Positions 34,766 through 43,462 of a stretch of DNA of 64,000 nucleotides are shown one piece after another. This DNA is from Corynebacterium tuberculostearicum SK141. GTDB lineage: Bacteria; Actinomycetota; Actinomycetes; Mycobacteriales; Mycobacteriaceae. Position 1 is the first letter of the stretch. Every line of letters starts with the position of its first letter. The translations under genes and the position numbers were made by a program. Location of the stretch: assembly GCF_000175635.1 (NCBI RefSeq), contig NZ_ACVP01000015.1, forward strand, positions 1 to 64,000, read 5' to 3'. Below the pieces are notes generated by a model. It saw nothing but the letters and a program-made list of their open reading frames with translations. It did not search any database and was not told where the DNA came from.

Positions 34766-36133
34766 TTAGCGGGTGAGGCGGGATTCGGAACGGGCCATCT
34801 TGAGGTCAGAGACGACGTACAGGGCAATGCCGATGGCGGCGACGGCCGCGAGGATCCACAGCACGGTGTTATAGCTGGTGAGGTCCTGCAACTTTGCGGT
34901 ATATGCAATGCCCAGCGGGATGGCGATATTGATGGTCAGGTTATAAAAGCCAATGGCGATGCCGGACTTGGCGGCGGTGATATTGCGCAGCGCGGTATTG
35001 ACCAGCGGGGCGTACATCAGCGCAAAGCCGGAGGCGAAGGCCACGATGGCCAGGATGAGTACGGCAACGTGAAGTTGCACAAAGAGCGCCGCCGCCACCA
35101 GCGCGCCGGCAACCAGGGCGAAGGCGGTGTAGATGGTGGCGCGAGAGGACAAAACGGCACCGATCTTGCCGGAGAAAATACCGATGAGGATGGCGCAAAT
35201 ATAGCCCGGGATCATCAGCAGGGAGGCCTTATCGATGTTCATGCCGTGCAGGTCATGTGCGGCAAATGGCAGCAGGAAGATAAAGCCCATCTGGGTGGAG
35301 TAGACAAAGAAGACCATGAGGATGGTCCACACGTAGCGGCCGTTAGTAAAGAACTCCGGGGTGACCACTGGGTGCTTGGCGTGACCGATGTGGATGATGA
35401 AACCCACGATGCCAAGGACAGCAAAGATGAGCCATGCCCAGTTGAATTCCTGCATAAACATGGTCAGGCCGGTGGCGAAGACGGCGATGAAAAACAGGCC
35501 TAAGGCGTCGAGGTGGCCCTCCACGGCCTCATCTTCCGGCACCAGCTTGATAATCGGCGGGATGGCCAGGATGAGGATGAGCGGGATGAGGAACATCGCC
35601 GTCCATGAGACATAAGTGGAAATAAAGCCGGAGGTCAGCGCGCCAATGAGCAGGCCGGCCTGGAAGGCGGCGGTGGAAAAGCCGAGGTAGGTCTTTTGAT
35701 CGGCCTCGCTCAGGTGCTTGGTCACGTAAATGACATACAGCGTTTCCGCAGCGGCAAGGCCGGCGGTTTGGATGAGGCGGCCGGTAAGCACCATGGGCCA
35801 GAAGCTGGAAAAGGCGAAGGCCAAAAGCGAGCCCACGGCGATGAGGACAACGCCGGTGAGCATGAGCTTGCGGATGGAGATGGAATCCGCCAGCGCGGCG
35901 TAGACCACGGCGCCGATGCCGATGATTACGCCGGCGAGGGAAGCCTGGAGGGAGGCGGTTTTAACGGAGATGTCCAGCGCCTGGGCGATCGGCATGGTCA
36001 TCGTCTTAAAGCCGTTATCAATAACCAGCGAGAAGACGAAGACAAAGAGCAGGATAGGTACGGCAACCTTGGGGTTTACCGCGGAGCCTGTCCGCTTGTC
36101 CTGCGGGGAAGCGGTGGGGTGGGTGGAAGTCAC
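34766..36133 (-). CDS. MFS transporter (putative nucleoside uptake)
   Basis: 455 residues with about 14 membrane helices, major facilitator superfamily of the drug:H+ antiporter type. GTG 36133 is chosen because AAGGA lies directly after the deoD stop, 10 nt upstream; a longer in-frame start at 36184 would overlap deoD. Sandwiched between deoD and deoC, so import of (deoxy)nucleosides is the natural inference, though the sequence family alone would suggest efflux. Confidence 0.78.
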   Translation of the reverse strand: MTSTHPTASPQDKRTGSAVNPKVAVPILLFVFVFSLVIDNGFKTMTMPIAQALDISVKTASLQASLAGVIIGIGAVVYAALADSISIRKLMLTGVVLIAVGSLLAFAFSSFWPMVLTGRLIQTAGLAAAETLYVIYVTKHLSEADQKTYLGFSTAAFQAGLLIGALTSGFISTYVSWTAMFLIPLILILAIPPIIKLVPEDEAVEGHLDALGLFFIAVFATGLTMFMQEFNWAWLIFAVLGIVGFIIHIGHAKHPVVTPEFFTNGRYVWTILMVFFVYSTQMGFIFLLPFAAHDLHGMNIDKASLLMIPGYICAILIGIFSGKIGAVLSSRATIYTAFALVAGALVAAALFVQLHVAVLILAIVAFASGFALMYAPLVNTALRNITAAKSGIAIGFYNLTINIAIPLGIAYTAKLQDLTSYNTVLWILAAVAAIGIALYVVSDLKMARSESRLTR

Positions 36134-36149
36134 GGGGGAGAGGGTCCTT

Positions 36150-36875
36150 TTAGTCGAGCGCGTTGAGCGGAAGCGCGAGTTCAATCATGGTGCGGAAGGC
36201 GGTCTGGCGCTCTTCCGCGGAGAGGTGGGTATCGTGCACCAGGTTGTCGGAGACGGTGAAAAGTCCCAGCGCGTCGACGCCGGCCTCAGCCGCGGTGGCA
36301 TAAAGCGCTGCGGATTCCATCTCTACGCCGAGCACACCCATGTGCGCCCAGCGCTCGTTCACGTTCTGGTCAAAGTTGTAGAAGATATCCGAGCTCAAGA
36401 TATTGCCTACGTGGATGTGGGCCTGCTGCTTTTCGGCCTGATCCACCAAAGCCTTGAGGAGCTTCCACGAGGCGGTGGGGGCGTAGCTGCCCGGCAGGTT
36501 GTACTGGCTCAAGAAGTTGGAATCAGTGGAGGCGGACGAAGCAACGATGACATCGTGCAGCTCAATGTCTTCCTGCATGGCGCCAATGGAGCCGACACGG
36601 ATGAGCTTCTTTACGCCGTAGTTGTGGATGAGCTCCCAGGAGTAGATGCCGATGGAGGGAATGCCCATGCCGGAGCCCATCACGGAGATGGGCTTGCCGT
36701 TAAAAGTGCCGGTAAACCCCAGCATATTGCGCACGCCGTTGAACTGGACGGTATCTTCCAGGAAGTTCTCGGCGATGAACTTCGCCCGCAGCGGGTCACC
36801 GGGCAGGAGGATGGTTTCCGCAATGGGTGCGCCCTGCGGATTGATGTGTGGGGTGGCAATATCGGTAGCGGACAT
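36150..36875 (-). CDS. deoD: Purine-nucleoside phosphorylase, DeoD type
   Basis: Phosphorolysis of purine (deoxy)nucleosides to base and (deoxy)ribose-1-phosphate. 241 residues, hexameric type I family: ILLPGDPLRAKFIAE, GSGMGIPSIGIYS, RVGSIGA, and the MESAALY purine site. AAGGAG precedes ATG 36875. First gene of the deoD-MFS-deoC-mutase operon. Confidence 0.95.
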   Translation of the reverse strand: MSATDIATPHINPQGAPIAETILLPGDPLRAKFIAENFLEDTVQFNGVRNMLGFTGTFNGKPISVMGSGMGIPSIGIYSWELIHNYGVKKLIRVGSIGAMQEDIELHDVIVASSASTDSNFLSQYNLPGSYAPTASWKLLKALVDQAEKQQAHIHVGNILSSDIFYNFDQNVNERWAHMGVLGVEMESAALYATAAEAGVDALGLFTVSDNLVHDTHLSAEERQTAFRTMIELALPLNALD

Positions 36876-37042
36876 ATCTTCGCTCCTTGGCATGGGGTGG
36901 GGGGATTTACAGACCAAGCTTAAACCCTCAGGGCCCCGAATCAATGGCCTTGTTTGCAGCTTTTCAACAACTGCGGAAAGCCTCACTGGACTCAGTCACC
37001 AGCGTGCGCGCCGAGGCGGATGCCCGCGGTGAGCATTGCCAC

Positions 37043-37058
37043 GCTTGCCGACGCCCCC
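37043..37058 (-). repeat. Dispersed 16-bp repeat, copy D
   Basis: Exact GGGGGCGTCGGCAAGC on the minus strand, intergenic. Confidence 0.65.
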
Positions 37059-37110
37059 TTTTTCCCACACCCCAATCCACATGCCGTCGCACGGCTGCCG
37101 GCGCACGGTA

Positions 37111-37140
37111 GGAGGCGTGGCCGAGCGGTCCGCAAGGGTG
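37111..37140 (+). pseudogene. tRNA-Ser 5' fragment
   Basis: GGAGGCGTGGCCGAGCGGTC matches the acceptor and D-arm of actinobacterial tRNA-Ser, but no anticodon stem, T-arm or CGCCTCC acceptor partner follows. It lies in a 439-bp gap (36876-37314) that otherwise holds repeat copy D and the tRNA-Thr promoter. Confidence 0.5.
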
Positions 37141-37227
37141 GGCTGCCATGCCGTTTGTCTAACTGCCTTTAAAAGGCGCGAAAAGGTGTCACAGGAGCTA
37201 TGCATTTTTGCGCTCTGACGTGGCGAT

Positions 37228-37257
37228 TTGTGTAAAACGTTGAAAGCAGGTTAGATT
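37228..37257 (+). promoter_or_regulatory. Promoter of tRNA-Thr/tRNA-Met
   Basis: -35-like TTGTGT (37228-37233), 18-nt spacer, -10 TAGATT (37252-37257). Confidence 0.4.
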
Positions 37258-37314
37258 ATTGGGGTCCGCAACGGAGAGCACAACGAAATAGCGATGTGTT
37301 CAACGCTAGGATGT

Positions 37315-37390
37315 GCCCCCTTAGCTCAGTCGGCAGAGCGTTTCCATGGTAAGGAAAAGGTCGACAGTTCGATTCTGTCAGGGGGCTCCA
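37315..37390 (+). tRNA. tRNA-Thr (anticodon GGT)
   Basis: Acceptor GCCCCCT with AGGGGGC, anticodon loop ATGGTAA (GGT), T-loop TTCGATT, and encoded CCA at 37388-37390. Confidence 0.96.
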
Positions 37391-37428
37391 TTCATGTTTG
37401 GAGCAAGGAATTCCTCCAAGGTGAATAT

Positions 37429-37500
37429 GGCGGTGTAGCTCAGTGGTAGAGCAAGCGACTCATAATCGCTGTGTCGCGAGTTCAATTCTCGCCATCGCTA
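37429..37500 (+). tRNA. tRNA-Met (anticodon CAT, elongator type)
   Basis: Acceptor GGCGGTG with CATCGCT (two G-U pairs), anticodon stem GCGAC enclosing CTCATAA, T-arm GCGAG-TTCAATT-CTCGC. It lacks the C1-A72 and GGG/CCC anticodon stem of initiator tRNA, hence elongator. Confidence 0.93.
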
Positions 37501-37513
37501 CCGGGAAAGAAAG

Positions 37514-37534
37514 GCGCCCGCAGGGCGCTTTTTT
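37514..37534 (+). terminator. Terminator after tRNA-Met
   Basis: Stem GCGCCC/GGGCGC with GCA loop followed by six T. Confidence 0.9.
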
Positions 37535-37640
37535 ATTACCGCGCTGAAGGCAGTCCAGGCTGTGCCTAGTTTCGGATTGGAACTATGGCTCTGGTAAGGT
37601 CTTCAACGCTTGATGCTGAGGCATTGAGGAATAAAAGAAT

Positions 37641-37713
37641 AGGGGCGTGGCGCAATTGGTAGCGCAACGGTCTCCAAAACCGTAGGTTGCAGGTTCGAGT
37701 CCTGTCGCCCCTG
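37641..37713 (+). tRNA. tRNA-Trp (anticodon CCA)
   Basis: Acceptor AGGGGCG with CGCCCCT, anticodon loop CTCCAAA (CCA), T-loop TTCGAGT. Position immediately before secE-nusG is typical for bacteria. Confidence 0.96.
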
Positions 37714-37719
37714 CATAGT

Positions 37720-37750
37720 AAACCCCGTCACCTCAGGTGGCGGGGTTTCT
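37720..37750 (+). terminator. Terminator after tRNA-Trp
   Basis: A 13-bp stem AAACCCCG-CACC with its complement, TCA loop, then TTTC. It separates tRNA-Trp from secE. Confidence 0.85.
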
Positions 37751-37855
37751 TCATGCCCTATTTTCTTCGTGACGCTTAGCCCGCCCACATGTTGTCAAGG
37801 CCACGTCCGGCAAATGCCATGGTCAGCTTTTCATGCTGTGCAAGCTTTGCTAGGG

Positions 37856-37884
37856 TTGACAAAGTTATGGAGGTGCGCGTTAAG
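37856..37884 (+). promoter_or_regulatory. secE-nusG promoter
   Basis: Consensus -35 TTGACA (37856-37861) with a weak -10 GTTAAG at 37879-37884, about 40 nt before the secE GTG. Confidence 0.45.
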
Positions 37885-37920
37885 CGCCCTATGAGATTTA
37901 GTTCCCAAGGAGGGTTAGCT

Positions 37921-38253
37921 GTGAGCGATGAGCAGCAGCCGAAGAATTCGGGTGCATCGCGCCCGACCGGTAAGCGTCAGCTCTCTGGTGCGGCTACCAC
38001 GTCCTCCGCGGACTACGCCGATAAGCACGTCGTCCGCGTCGAGGATAAGAACCACGATGACACCCCAGGTGGTGGCGTAGCCGCCTTCCCAGGCGAGGTC
38101 GTATCCGAGATGAAGAAGGTGGTGTGGCCTACCGCTAAGGAGATGCTGCAGTACACCCTCATTACCTTTGCGTTCCTTATCGTGCTGACCATTTTGGTCT
38201 GGGGCGTTGACACCCTGGCTGGTCTCGGAGTTGAGCAGGTTCTCTCAGATTAG
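37921..38253 (+). CDS. secE: Preprotein translocase subunit SecE
   Basis: 110 residues. A hydrophilic actinobacterial N-terminal extension, then the conserved EMKKVVWPTAKEMLQYTLIT amphipathic region and one membrane helix. Clamps SecY in the Sec channel. GTG start after AAGGAGG. A terminator-like hairpin lies before nusG. Confidence 0.93.
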   Translation: MSDEQQPKNSGASRPTGKRQLSGAATTSSADYADKHVVRVEDKNHDDTPGGGVAAFPGEVVSEMKKVVWPTAKEMLQYTLITFAFLIVLTILVWGVDTLAGLGVEQVLSD

Positions 38254-38274
38254 TAAGATAAGCGCATAATCTTT

Positions 38275-38316
38275 TATCCCGCTGTTTCCGCTTAAAGGAA
38301 CGGCGGGATACTTTTT
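38275..38316 (+). terminator. Terminator/attenuator between secE and nusG
   Basis: TATCCCGC pairs with GCGGGATA, extended by GTT-CC/GGAAC, followed by CTTTTTG. Confidence 0.75.
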
Positions 38317-38381
38317 GCCCATACGCGGGCGGGTAGGCTGGTCCTACGCAACGCGCCGAGGAATTTTTTGGAGTAAGAATT

Positions 38382-39302
38382 ATGAGCGACGAGAATAACG
38401 TCGAAACCGTAGGCACCTCCCTGGAAGAGGCAATGCAGTCCAACGTGCAGGAGCAGGCGGCAGAGCACGCTAGCTCCGTGGAAGAAGCACAACAGGAAGA
38501 CGCTACCCCAGCCGCTCCGGCAGCGGAGGAAGCTGAAGGAACGGCTGAGTCCACCGAGGCTGCAGGCGAGTCCGCCGACGCAGCGGAACCGGCAGCGACC
38601 GAAGCAGAGGCCGAGGGTGCAGCCCCTGAGGCCAGCGAAGACGAGTCCGAGGATGCCGCCTACCGCAAGCGCCTGCGCGCCTTTACCCGCGAACTGAAGA
38701 AGCAGCCGGGCCAGTGGTACATCATCCAGTGCTACTCCGGCTACGAAAACAAGGTAAAGACCAACCTGGACATGCGCGCCCAGACCCTCGAGGTAGAAGA
38801 TTCCATCTTCGAGGTCGTTGTACCTATTGAGCAGGTCCTGGAGAACAAGGACGGCAAGAAGAAGATCGTGAAGCGCAAGCTGCTGCCGGGCTACGTCCTG
38901 GTCCGCGCTGAGCTTAACGACGCCGCATGGTCCGTCATCCGCGAAACCCCAGGCGTGACCTCCTTCGTGGGCAACGAGGGCAATGCCACCCCGGTTAAGA
39001 CCCGCGACGTGGCTAAGTTCCTCATGCCCAACGAGGCGCCGTCCACCAAGGGCGATGCTGCACCGAACGAGGCAGAGGGCGAGCAGGTTGTGGCTATGCC
39101 GGAGAAGGAAGTGGCCAAGAAGTACGCGCACGATTTCGAGGTGGGCGAGGCCGTGACCATCCTGTCCGGCCCGCTGGCCGCCGTATCTGCGACCATTTCC
39201 GAGATCGACCCGGAGACCGGCAAGATGCAGGGCTTGGTATCCATCTTCGGCCGCGAGACCCCAGTGGAGCTGTCGCCGACCGAGATCGAGCGCATCTCCT
39301 AA
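38382..39302 (+). CDS. nusG: Transcription termination/antitermination protein NusG
   Basis: 306 residues, long for NusG because of an acidic Ala/Glu-rich N-terminal extension of about 95 residues, as in other actinobacteria. Then the NGN domain (QWYIIQCYSGYENKVKTNL, LLPGYVLVRAEL) and the C-terminal KOW domain (FEVGEAVTILSGPLAAVSATI). Binds RNA polymerase and couples to ribosome/Rho. Followed by a strong hairpin. Confidence 0.96.
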   Translation: MSDENNVETVGTSLEEAMQSNVQEQAAEHASSVEEAQQEDATPAAPAAEEAEGTAESTEAAGESADAAEPAATEAEAEGAAPEASEDESEDAAYRKRLRAFTRELKKQPGQWYIIQCYSGYENKVKTNLDMRAQTLEVEDSIFEVVVPIEQVLENKDGKKKIVKRKLLPGYVLVRAELNDAAWSVIRETPGVTSFVGNEGNATPVKTRDVAKFLMPNEAPSTKGDAAPNEAEGEQVVAMPEKEVAKKYAHDFEVGEAVTILSGPLAAVSATISEIDPETGKMQGLVSIFGRETPVELSPTEIERIS

Positions 39303-39320
39303 AAAGTGATTTTGTGCAGG

Positions 39321-39355
39321 GCGCACGGTGTTCTAAACTGGAACGCCGTGCGCCT
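39321..39355 (+). terminator. Hairpin between nusG and rplK, carrying a -10-like loop
   Basis: A 14-bp stem (39321-39334 with 39342-39355, one T-G) whose loop is TAAACTG, resembling a -10 TAAACT. It may end nusG transcripts and also carry the rplK promoter. Confidence 0.6.
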
Positions 39356-39474
39356 TTGGCGTGCGTATAAGAAAACGTTTCATCCTCCGGTGGCCCACTG
39401 AAGGTGAGCATCCGGACGGGGTCCCGTTATTCATCGTGGCGGACATCCCGGTAACACAGGAAAGAGGTAATTCG

Positions 39475-39918
39475 ATGGCTCCTAAGAAGAAGGTATCCGG
39501 CTTCATCAAGCTGCAGATCGAGGCAGGCGCCGCTAACCCGGCACCGCCAGTTGGCCCGGCACTGGGTGCCCACGGCGTCAACATCATGGAGTTCTGCAAG
39601 GCTTATAACGCCGCTACCGAGAACCAGCGTGGCAACGTGGTTCCGGTTGAGATCACCGTCTACGAGGACCGTTCCTTCGACTTCAAGCTGAAGACCCCGC
39701 CGGCAGCTAAGCTGCTGCTGAAGGCCGCTGGCATCAAGAAGGGCTCCGGCGTCCCACACACCGACAAGGTCGGCTCTGTGTCTTGGGATCAGTGCAAGGA
39801 AATCGCAGAGACCAAGTTTGCGGACCTGAACGCACGTGACATCGAGAACGGCGCTCGCATCATCGCTGGTACCGCCCGCTCCATGGGCATCACCGTTGAT
39901 GGCGCACCGGAGAAGTAA
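39475..39918 (+). CDS. rplK: 50S ribosomal protein L11
   Basis: 147 residues, with [20 protein letters not shown] and the C-terminal rRNA-binding GTARSMGI motif. Binds the GTPase-associated 23S rRNA region. AAAGAGG before ATG 39475. A 172-nt leader separates it from nusG. Confidence 0.98.
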   Translation: MAPKKKVSGFIKLQIEAGAANPAPPVGPALGAHGVNIMEFCKAYNAATENQRGNVVPVEITVYEDRSFDFKLKTPPAAKLLLKAAGIKKGSGVPHTDKVGSVSWDQCKEIAETKFADLNARDIENGARIIAGTARSMGITVDGAPEK

Positions 39919-39986
39919 AAACTTTATGTGGTAGGGCCAGCTACGGCCCGCCGAACACCACACCAATCCAGAAAAGGAATTGTTAA

Positions 39987-40691
39987 ATGAGCACCAAGTC
40001 TAAGGCTTATAAGGCCGCTGCGGAACTGGTAGATAAGTCCCGCCTGTACCGTCCGATCGAGGCCACCAAGCTGGCCAAGGAGACCTCCTCCAAGAACTTC
40101 GACGCCACCGTTGACGTCGTCTTCCGTCTGGGCGTTGACCCACGCAAGGCTGACCAGCTGGTTCGCGGCACCGTTTCCCTGCCTAACGGCACCGGTAAGG
40201 ACGTTCGCGTTGCTGTCTTCGCTGAGGGCGAGAAGGCTACCGCCGCTCAGGAAGCTGGCGCTGACATCGTTGGCACCGCTGAACTGATCGAGCAGATCAA
40301 CGAGGGCAACATCGATTTCGACGTTGCTATCGCTACCCCGGACCAGATGGCCAAGGTTGGCCGCGTTGCTCGCGTCCTGGGCCCGCGTGGTCTGATGCCG
40401 AACCCGAAGACCGGCACCGTTACCGCAGACGTTGCTAAGGCAATCGCTGAGGTTAAGGGCGGCAAGATCTCCTTCCGCGTTGATAAGGCTGCTAACCTGC
40501 ACGCCATCATCGGCAAGGCATCCTTCGATGCTGAGAAGCTGGCTGAGAACTACGGCGCCCTCATGGACGAGATCCAGCGCCTGAAGCCTTCTTCCGCTAA
40601 GGGCATCTACATCAAGCGCGCTACCATCTCCACCACCTCCGGCCCGGGCATCCCGGTTGACGGTTCCGTGGTCAAGGATTACACCGCGTAA
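39987..40691 (+). CDS. rplA: 50S ribosomal protein L1
   Basis: 234 residues. Two-domain L1-stalk protein with [15 protein letters not shown] and [21 protein letters not shown] before the ATG. In many bacteria L1 also represses its own rplKA message. A perfect terminator palindrome follows. Confidence 0.98.
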   Translation: MSTKSKAYKAAAELVDKSRLYRPIEATKLAKETSSKNFDATVDVVFRLGVDPRKADQLVRGTVSLPNGTGKDVRVAVFAEGEKATAAQEAGADIVGTAELIEQINEGNIDFDVAIATPDQMAKVGRVARVLGPRGLMPNPKTGTVTADVAKAIAEVKGGKISFRVDKAANLHAIIGKASFDAEKLAENYGALMDEIQRLKPSSAKGIYIKRATISTTSGPGIPVDGSVVKDYTA

Positions 40692-40719
40692 GCAGTTCTA
40701 ACGCACTGCGTTCAAAGCT

Positions 40720-40753
40720 AAAGGGCTTCGAGGAATTCCTCGAAGCCCTTTTG
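40720..40753. terminator. Bidirectional terminator after rplA
   Basis: A perfect 30-nt palindrome (40721-40750) flanked by A and T runs, between convergent genes. Confidence 0.92.
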
Positions 40754-40775
40754 CTATGTCTTAGCCCGCCTGCAG

Positions 40776-42164
40776 CTACACGGCGTCAATATCGTCTGGC
40801 GCCCAATCGTCGCCGTCGTAGTAGACGTTGCGCGCCAAAGGAATTTGGTGGGAAGCAGACTCCAGGATGTGCATAAAATACCCGGCTGTATTCGGAATGG
40901 CGAGGGTATCTCCCACGGCAATGCCATCCGGGAAGTCCAGTTCGCGGCGCAGGATAACCTCGTCTTCAATGCAATAGGCACCCACCACAAAGCCGGTGCG
41001 TGGCTCGCGGGAAATTTCCTTTGCCGGGCCAGCCGTGGGTACCAGGAGGGGGTCGAGCAGGATGTCATCTGCGGCGGTCCGGCACTGGGTGCGATTCATC
41101 GCCACGCCGATAAGGGGCAGGCCATCAGAGCGTTCTTTGAGGAAGCTCACCTCGGCGAGGATCACTCCACAGCCGTCGAGGAGGCTGCGGCCCGGCTCTA
41201 GATGCAGGGCGATGTCCCGCTCGCGTAGCGCCGTGCCAGCGGTGCCGTAGCCGGGGACCTCGCCGGAGAGGAGCTGGTCCAGCCACTGACCGCGCGTCGG
41301 TTCCTGCCAGAAAGGGTAAGTATTGGAGAGCGGATCCGCTTTCCACGTGAACGGTTTGCCGGTACCGGTGCGTTGGGAGGCGATGCGCTCGAGGTAATAC
41401 TCCCACTGCTCGCGGGATTCCAGGTAGCTCATGGGCACGCCGCCGCCGATATCGATGAAATCTGCGGGCTGGCCCAATGCGCGTACGTGCTCGATCAAGG
41501 CAATTGCCTCTGCAAGGGCGGTTCGGCGGTCGGCCTCGCTATAGCCATGCAGGTGCACGTGGACGCCCACGACACGAAGCTCCTGTGGCCACTCGGCTTG
41601 CCGCCATGCAGGCAGCCTCTCGCCGAAGCGGGTGGGAGGCAGGGAGTCCGGATCTGGAGCCAGGCGTGGTGCCACGCGAGCGGTGGTGTCTAAATCTCGC
41701 GCGATGGCGGCGATGCGGTGGGATTCGGCGCGAGAATCACAGGAGATAGTAACTCCCCGCGACACCGCGAGGCGGAGCAAGCCATCGGTTTTAATAGCGG
41801 CGCTGAGGATGATGCGCTCTGGGGCGACACCGCGGTCAAGCACTTGGCGGAGCTCGTTCTCGCTGGCTACATCCACCCCGAGCCCGGCATCGCGCGCAGC
41901 ATCGACAAAACACAGCGCCTTATTGGCCTTGCGTGCGAAAAACACCTGGGTCTCCACGTCGTGGGAAGCGCCCGCATTGAGCAACTCCTGGGCATTGTGG
42001 CGCAGCGGCGCGGGATTCAACGCGTTCACCGGCGAACCGTAGCGCGAGGTCAATGCGCTGACGTGCTGCGGGTTTTCGACGAGCTCACGCATCCACCGTT
42101 CCCACCGGGCGCGCAAGGGGACGGTGCCGTGGACGGGTAGTGGTTCTACAGGGGTGGTGGTCAT
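40776..42164 (-). CDS. Type III PLP decarboxylase (SbnH/LysA-like)
   Basis: 462 residues. Alanine-racemase-like barrel with PLP lysine in VFFARKANKAL (Lys79) and pyridoxal-phosphate loops HVHLHGY and DIGGGVPMSY, then a C-terminal beta domain (EPGRSLLDGCG, GAYCIEDEVI). Family members decarboxylate D-stereocentre amino groups (diaminopimelate, ornithine, citryl-diaminopropionate). Overlaps the upstream FAD gene by 4 nt. In context with an SbnA-like enzyme it probably decarboxylates a diaminopropionate-derived intermediate, not diaminopimelate. Confidence 0.82.
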   Translation of the reverse strand: MTTTPVEPLPVHGTVPLRARWERWMRELVENPQHVSALTSRYGSPVNALNPAPLRHNAQELLNAGASHDVETQVFFARKANKALCFVDAARDAGLGVDVASENELRQVLDRGVAPERIILSAAIKTDGLLRLAVSRGVTISCDSRAESHRIAAIARDLDTTARVAPRLAPDPDSLPPTRFGERLPAWRQAEWPQELRVVGVHVHLHGYSEADRRTALAEAIALIEHVRALGQPADFIDIGGGVPMSYLESREQWEYYLERIASQRTGTGKPFTWKADPLSNTYPFWQEPTRGQWLDQLLSGEVPGYGTAGTALRERDIALHLEPGRSLLDGCGVILAEVSFLKERSDGLPLIGVAMNRTQCRTAADDILLDPLLVPTAGPAKEISREPRTGFVVGAYCIEDEVILRRELDFPDGIAVGDTLAIPNTAGYFMHILESASHQIPLARNVYYDGDDWAPDDIDAV

Positions 42165-43462
42165 GGGTTTCCTACTTTCTCCGCCCAGCGGGGGATGTCA
42201 TCGTGCACGGAACGGTTAAGGGAGTCATGGCCGGGCAGGGAGATCTCATTCATCCGGCCAATCTCCACCACGCCAGGAACGTCGTGGAAGGGGGAGGGGG
42301 TGGCTTGGGGAGCAACGGTGGCGTCAATAAGCAGGTCCACGCCGCCCTTCTCCCGCCAGGAATCTATCTGCTCAGGCGTGCCTAGGTAGTGGGTATTGAC
42401 CACACCGGAGTGGATCAGCTCGAGCAGACGCCTAGCTGTGACCGGTGGCGGACCAAAAGCCACGCGCTCAAGGGTGCGTGAAAGCTCGCGAAAGCCGGGC
42501 ATGGGGCCATGCACCTTGTGCCAATCGACGCATTCTTGGAATACCCCACGAAACGCTGCGCCCACGGCCGCGGCCGGGGTGAGCGGACCGGTACCTTCGG
42601 CCGCACGTAGGGAAGCCTCGAGCTCAGCGACGGCATCGCCGGTGAAATCCTGACCGTCGATAACGGCGGCGAGGACCCCAGTTGAGAAGTCACCGAACTC
42701 GCCTGCAGCCCCGATGAGGATCTCACGCAGCTCCGCAGCGTTGTCGATATGCGCGCAGGCCTGCCGCCACCGCGGTGATACCTCCGGCAGCGGTGTCTCT
42801 GGGGAGGGCTTTACCTCCATGAAGCGCCCGCTGCGGCTAACCGGGTAGATGGTTTCGGCGGTATCGCCATACAGCAGGCACACATCGATGAAGCTCAAGG
42901 CAGCACCGCGTACGCCGATCCGCCGTGCGGAGCTGGGGAGATCGGCACCGAAGTAGAGACCGGTGACCGGTACGCAGGAGGCCTCATAGGCCAAAGAACC
43001 AGCGTGGAGATGGTCGTGGCCGGTACAGACTAGGACCTCGTCGAAGGGGGAGCCATCGACCATGAAACCTTCTCCGTCGGCGCTTACCGCGGTCACGCGG
43101 TGCGGCAGGTGCCGGATGCGAACGTGGGCCGGCGCGCGGCGCACTGCTGCGGACCAGGTATCGGCGAGGAATTGGCCCACCTGGGCCCGCGGCGGGAAGG
43201 CATCGGTGGTGTCTTCACCGCGGCGGGTGCGCCAGGCGTTGAAACTATCGTGGGCAGTGGTGACGATGGCGCAGTTGACGTTGAGGCGCCACTGTAGCGG
43301 CTGCTGCGGACGGTAGACGGCGCCAGCACCGGCGGGGTAGGGGTCAAAAACGGTGACATCGAGCGGAACGCGGGCGCGCTCGATGAGTTCCTCTACGGCC
43401 CACAGGCCGCGCGGGCCAGCTCCAATGATGGCAATGCGGCGGGCAGGACGAGGAGAAGTCAC
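42161..43462 (-). CDS. FAD/NAD(P)-binding oxidoreductase-like protein
   Basis: 433 residues. N-terminal Rossmann motif IAIIGAGPRGLWAVEELI, RPQQPLQWRLNVN and the VLVCTGHDH second-dinucleotide strand match the large FAD-NAD(P)-binding family (PF13454-like) common in natural-product and siderophore loci. The reaction is unknown. ATGA overlaps at both ends (with the SbnA-like gene and the decarboxylase) make this a tightly coupled operon. Confidence 0.78.
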   Translation of the reverse strand: MTSPRPARRIAIIGAGPRGLWAVEELIERARVPLDVTVFDPYPAGAGAVYRPQQPLQWRLNVNCAIVTTAHDSFNAWRTRRGEDTTDAFPPRAQVGQFLADTWSAAVRRAPAHVRIRHLPHRVTAVSADGEGFMVDGSPFDEVLVCTGHDHLHAGSLAYEASCVPVTGLYFGADLPSSARRIGVRGAALSFIDVCLLYGDTAETIYPVSRSGRFMEVKPSPETPLPEVSPRWRQACAHIDNAAELREILIGAAGEFGDFSTGVLAAVIDGQDFTGDAVAELEASLRAAEGTGPLTPAAAVGAAFRGVFQECVDWHKVHGPMPGFRELSRTLERVAFGPPPVTARRLLELIHSGVVNTHYLGTPEQIDSWREKGGVDLLIDATVAPQATPSPFHDVPGVVEIGRMNEISLPGHDSLNRSVHDDIPRWAEKVGNP

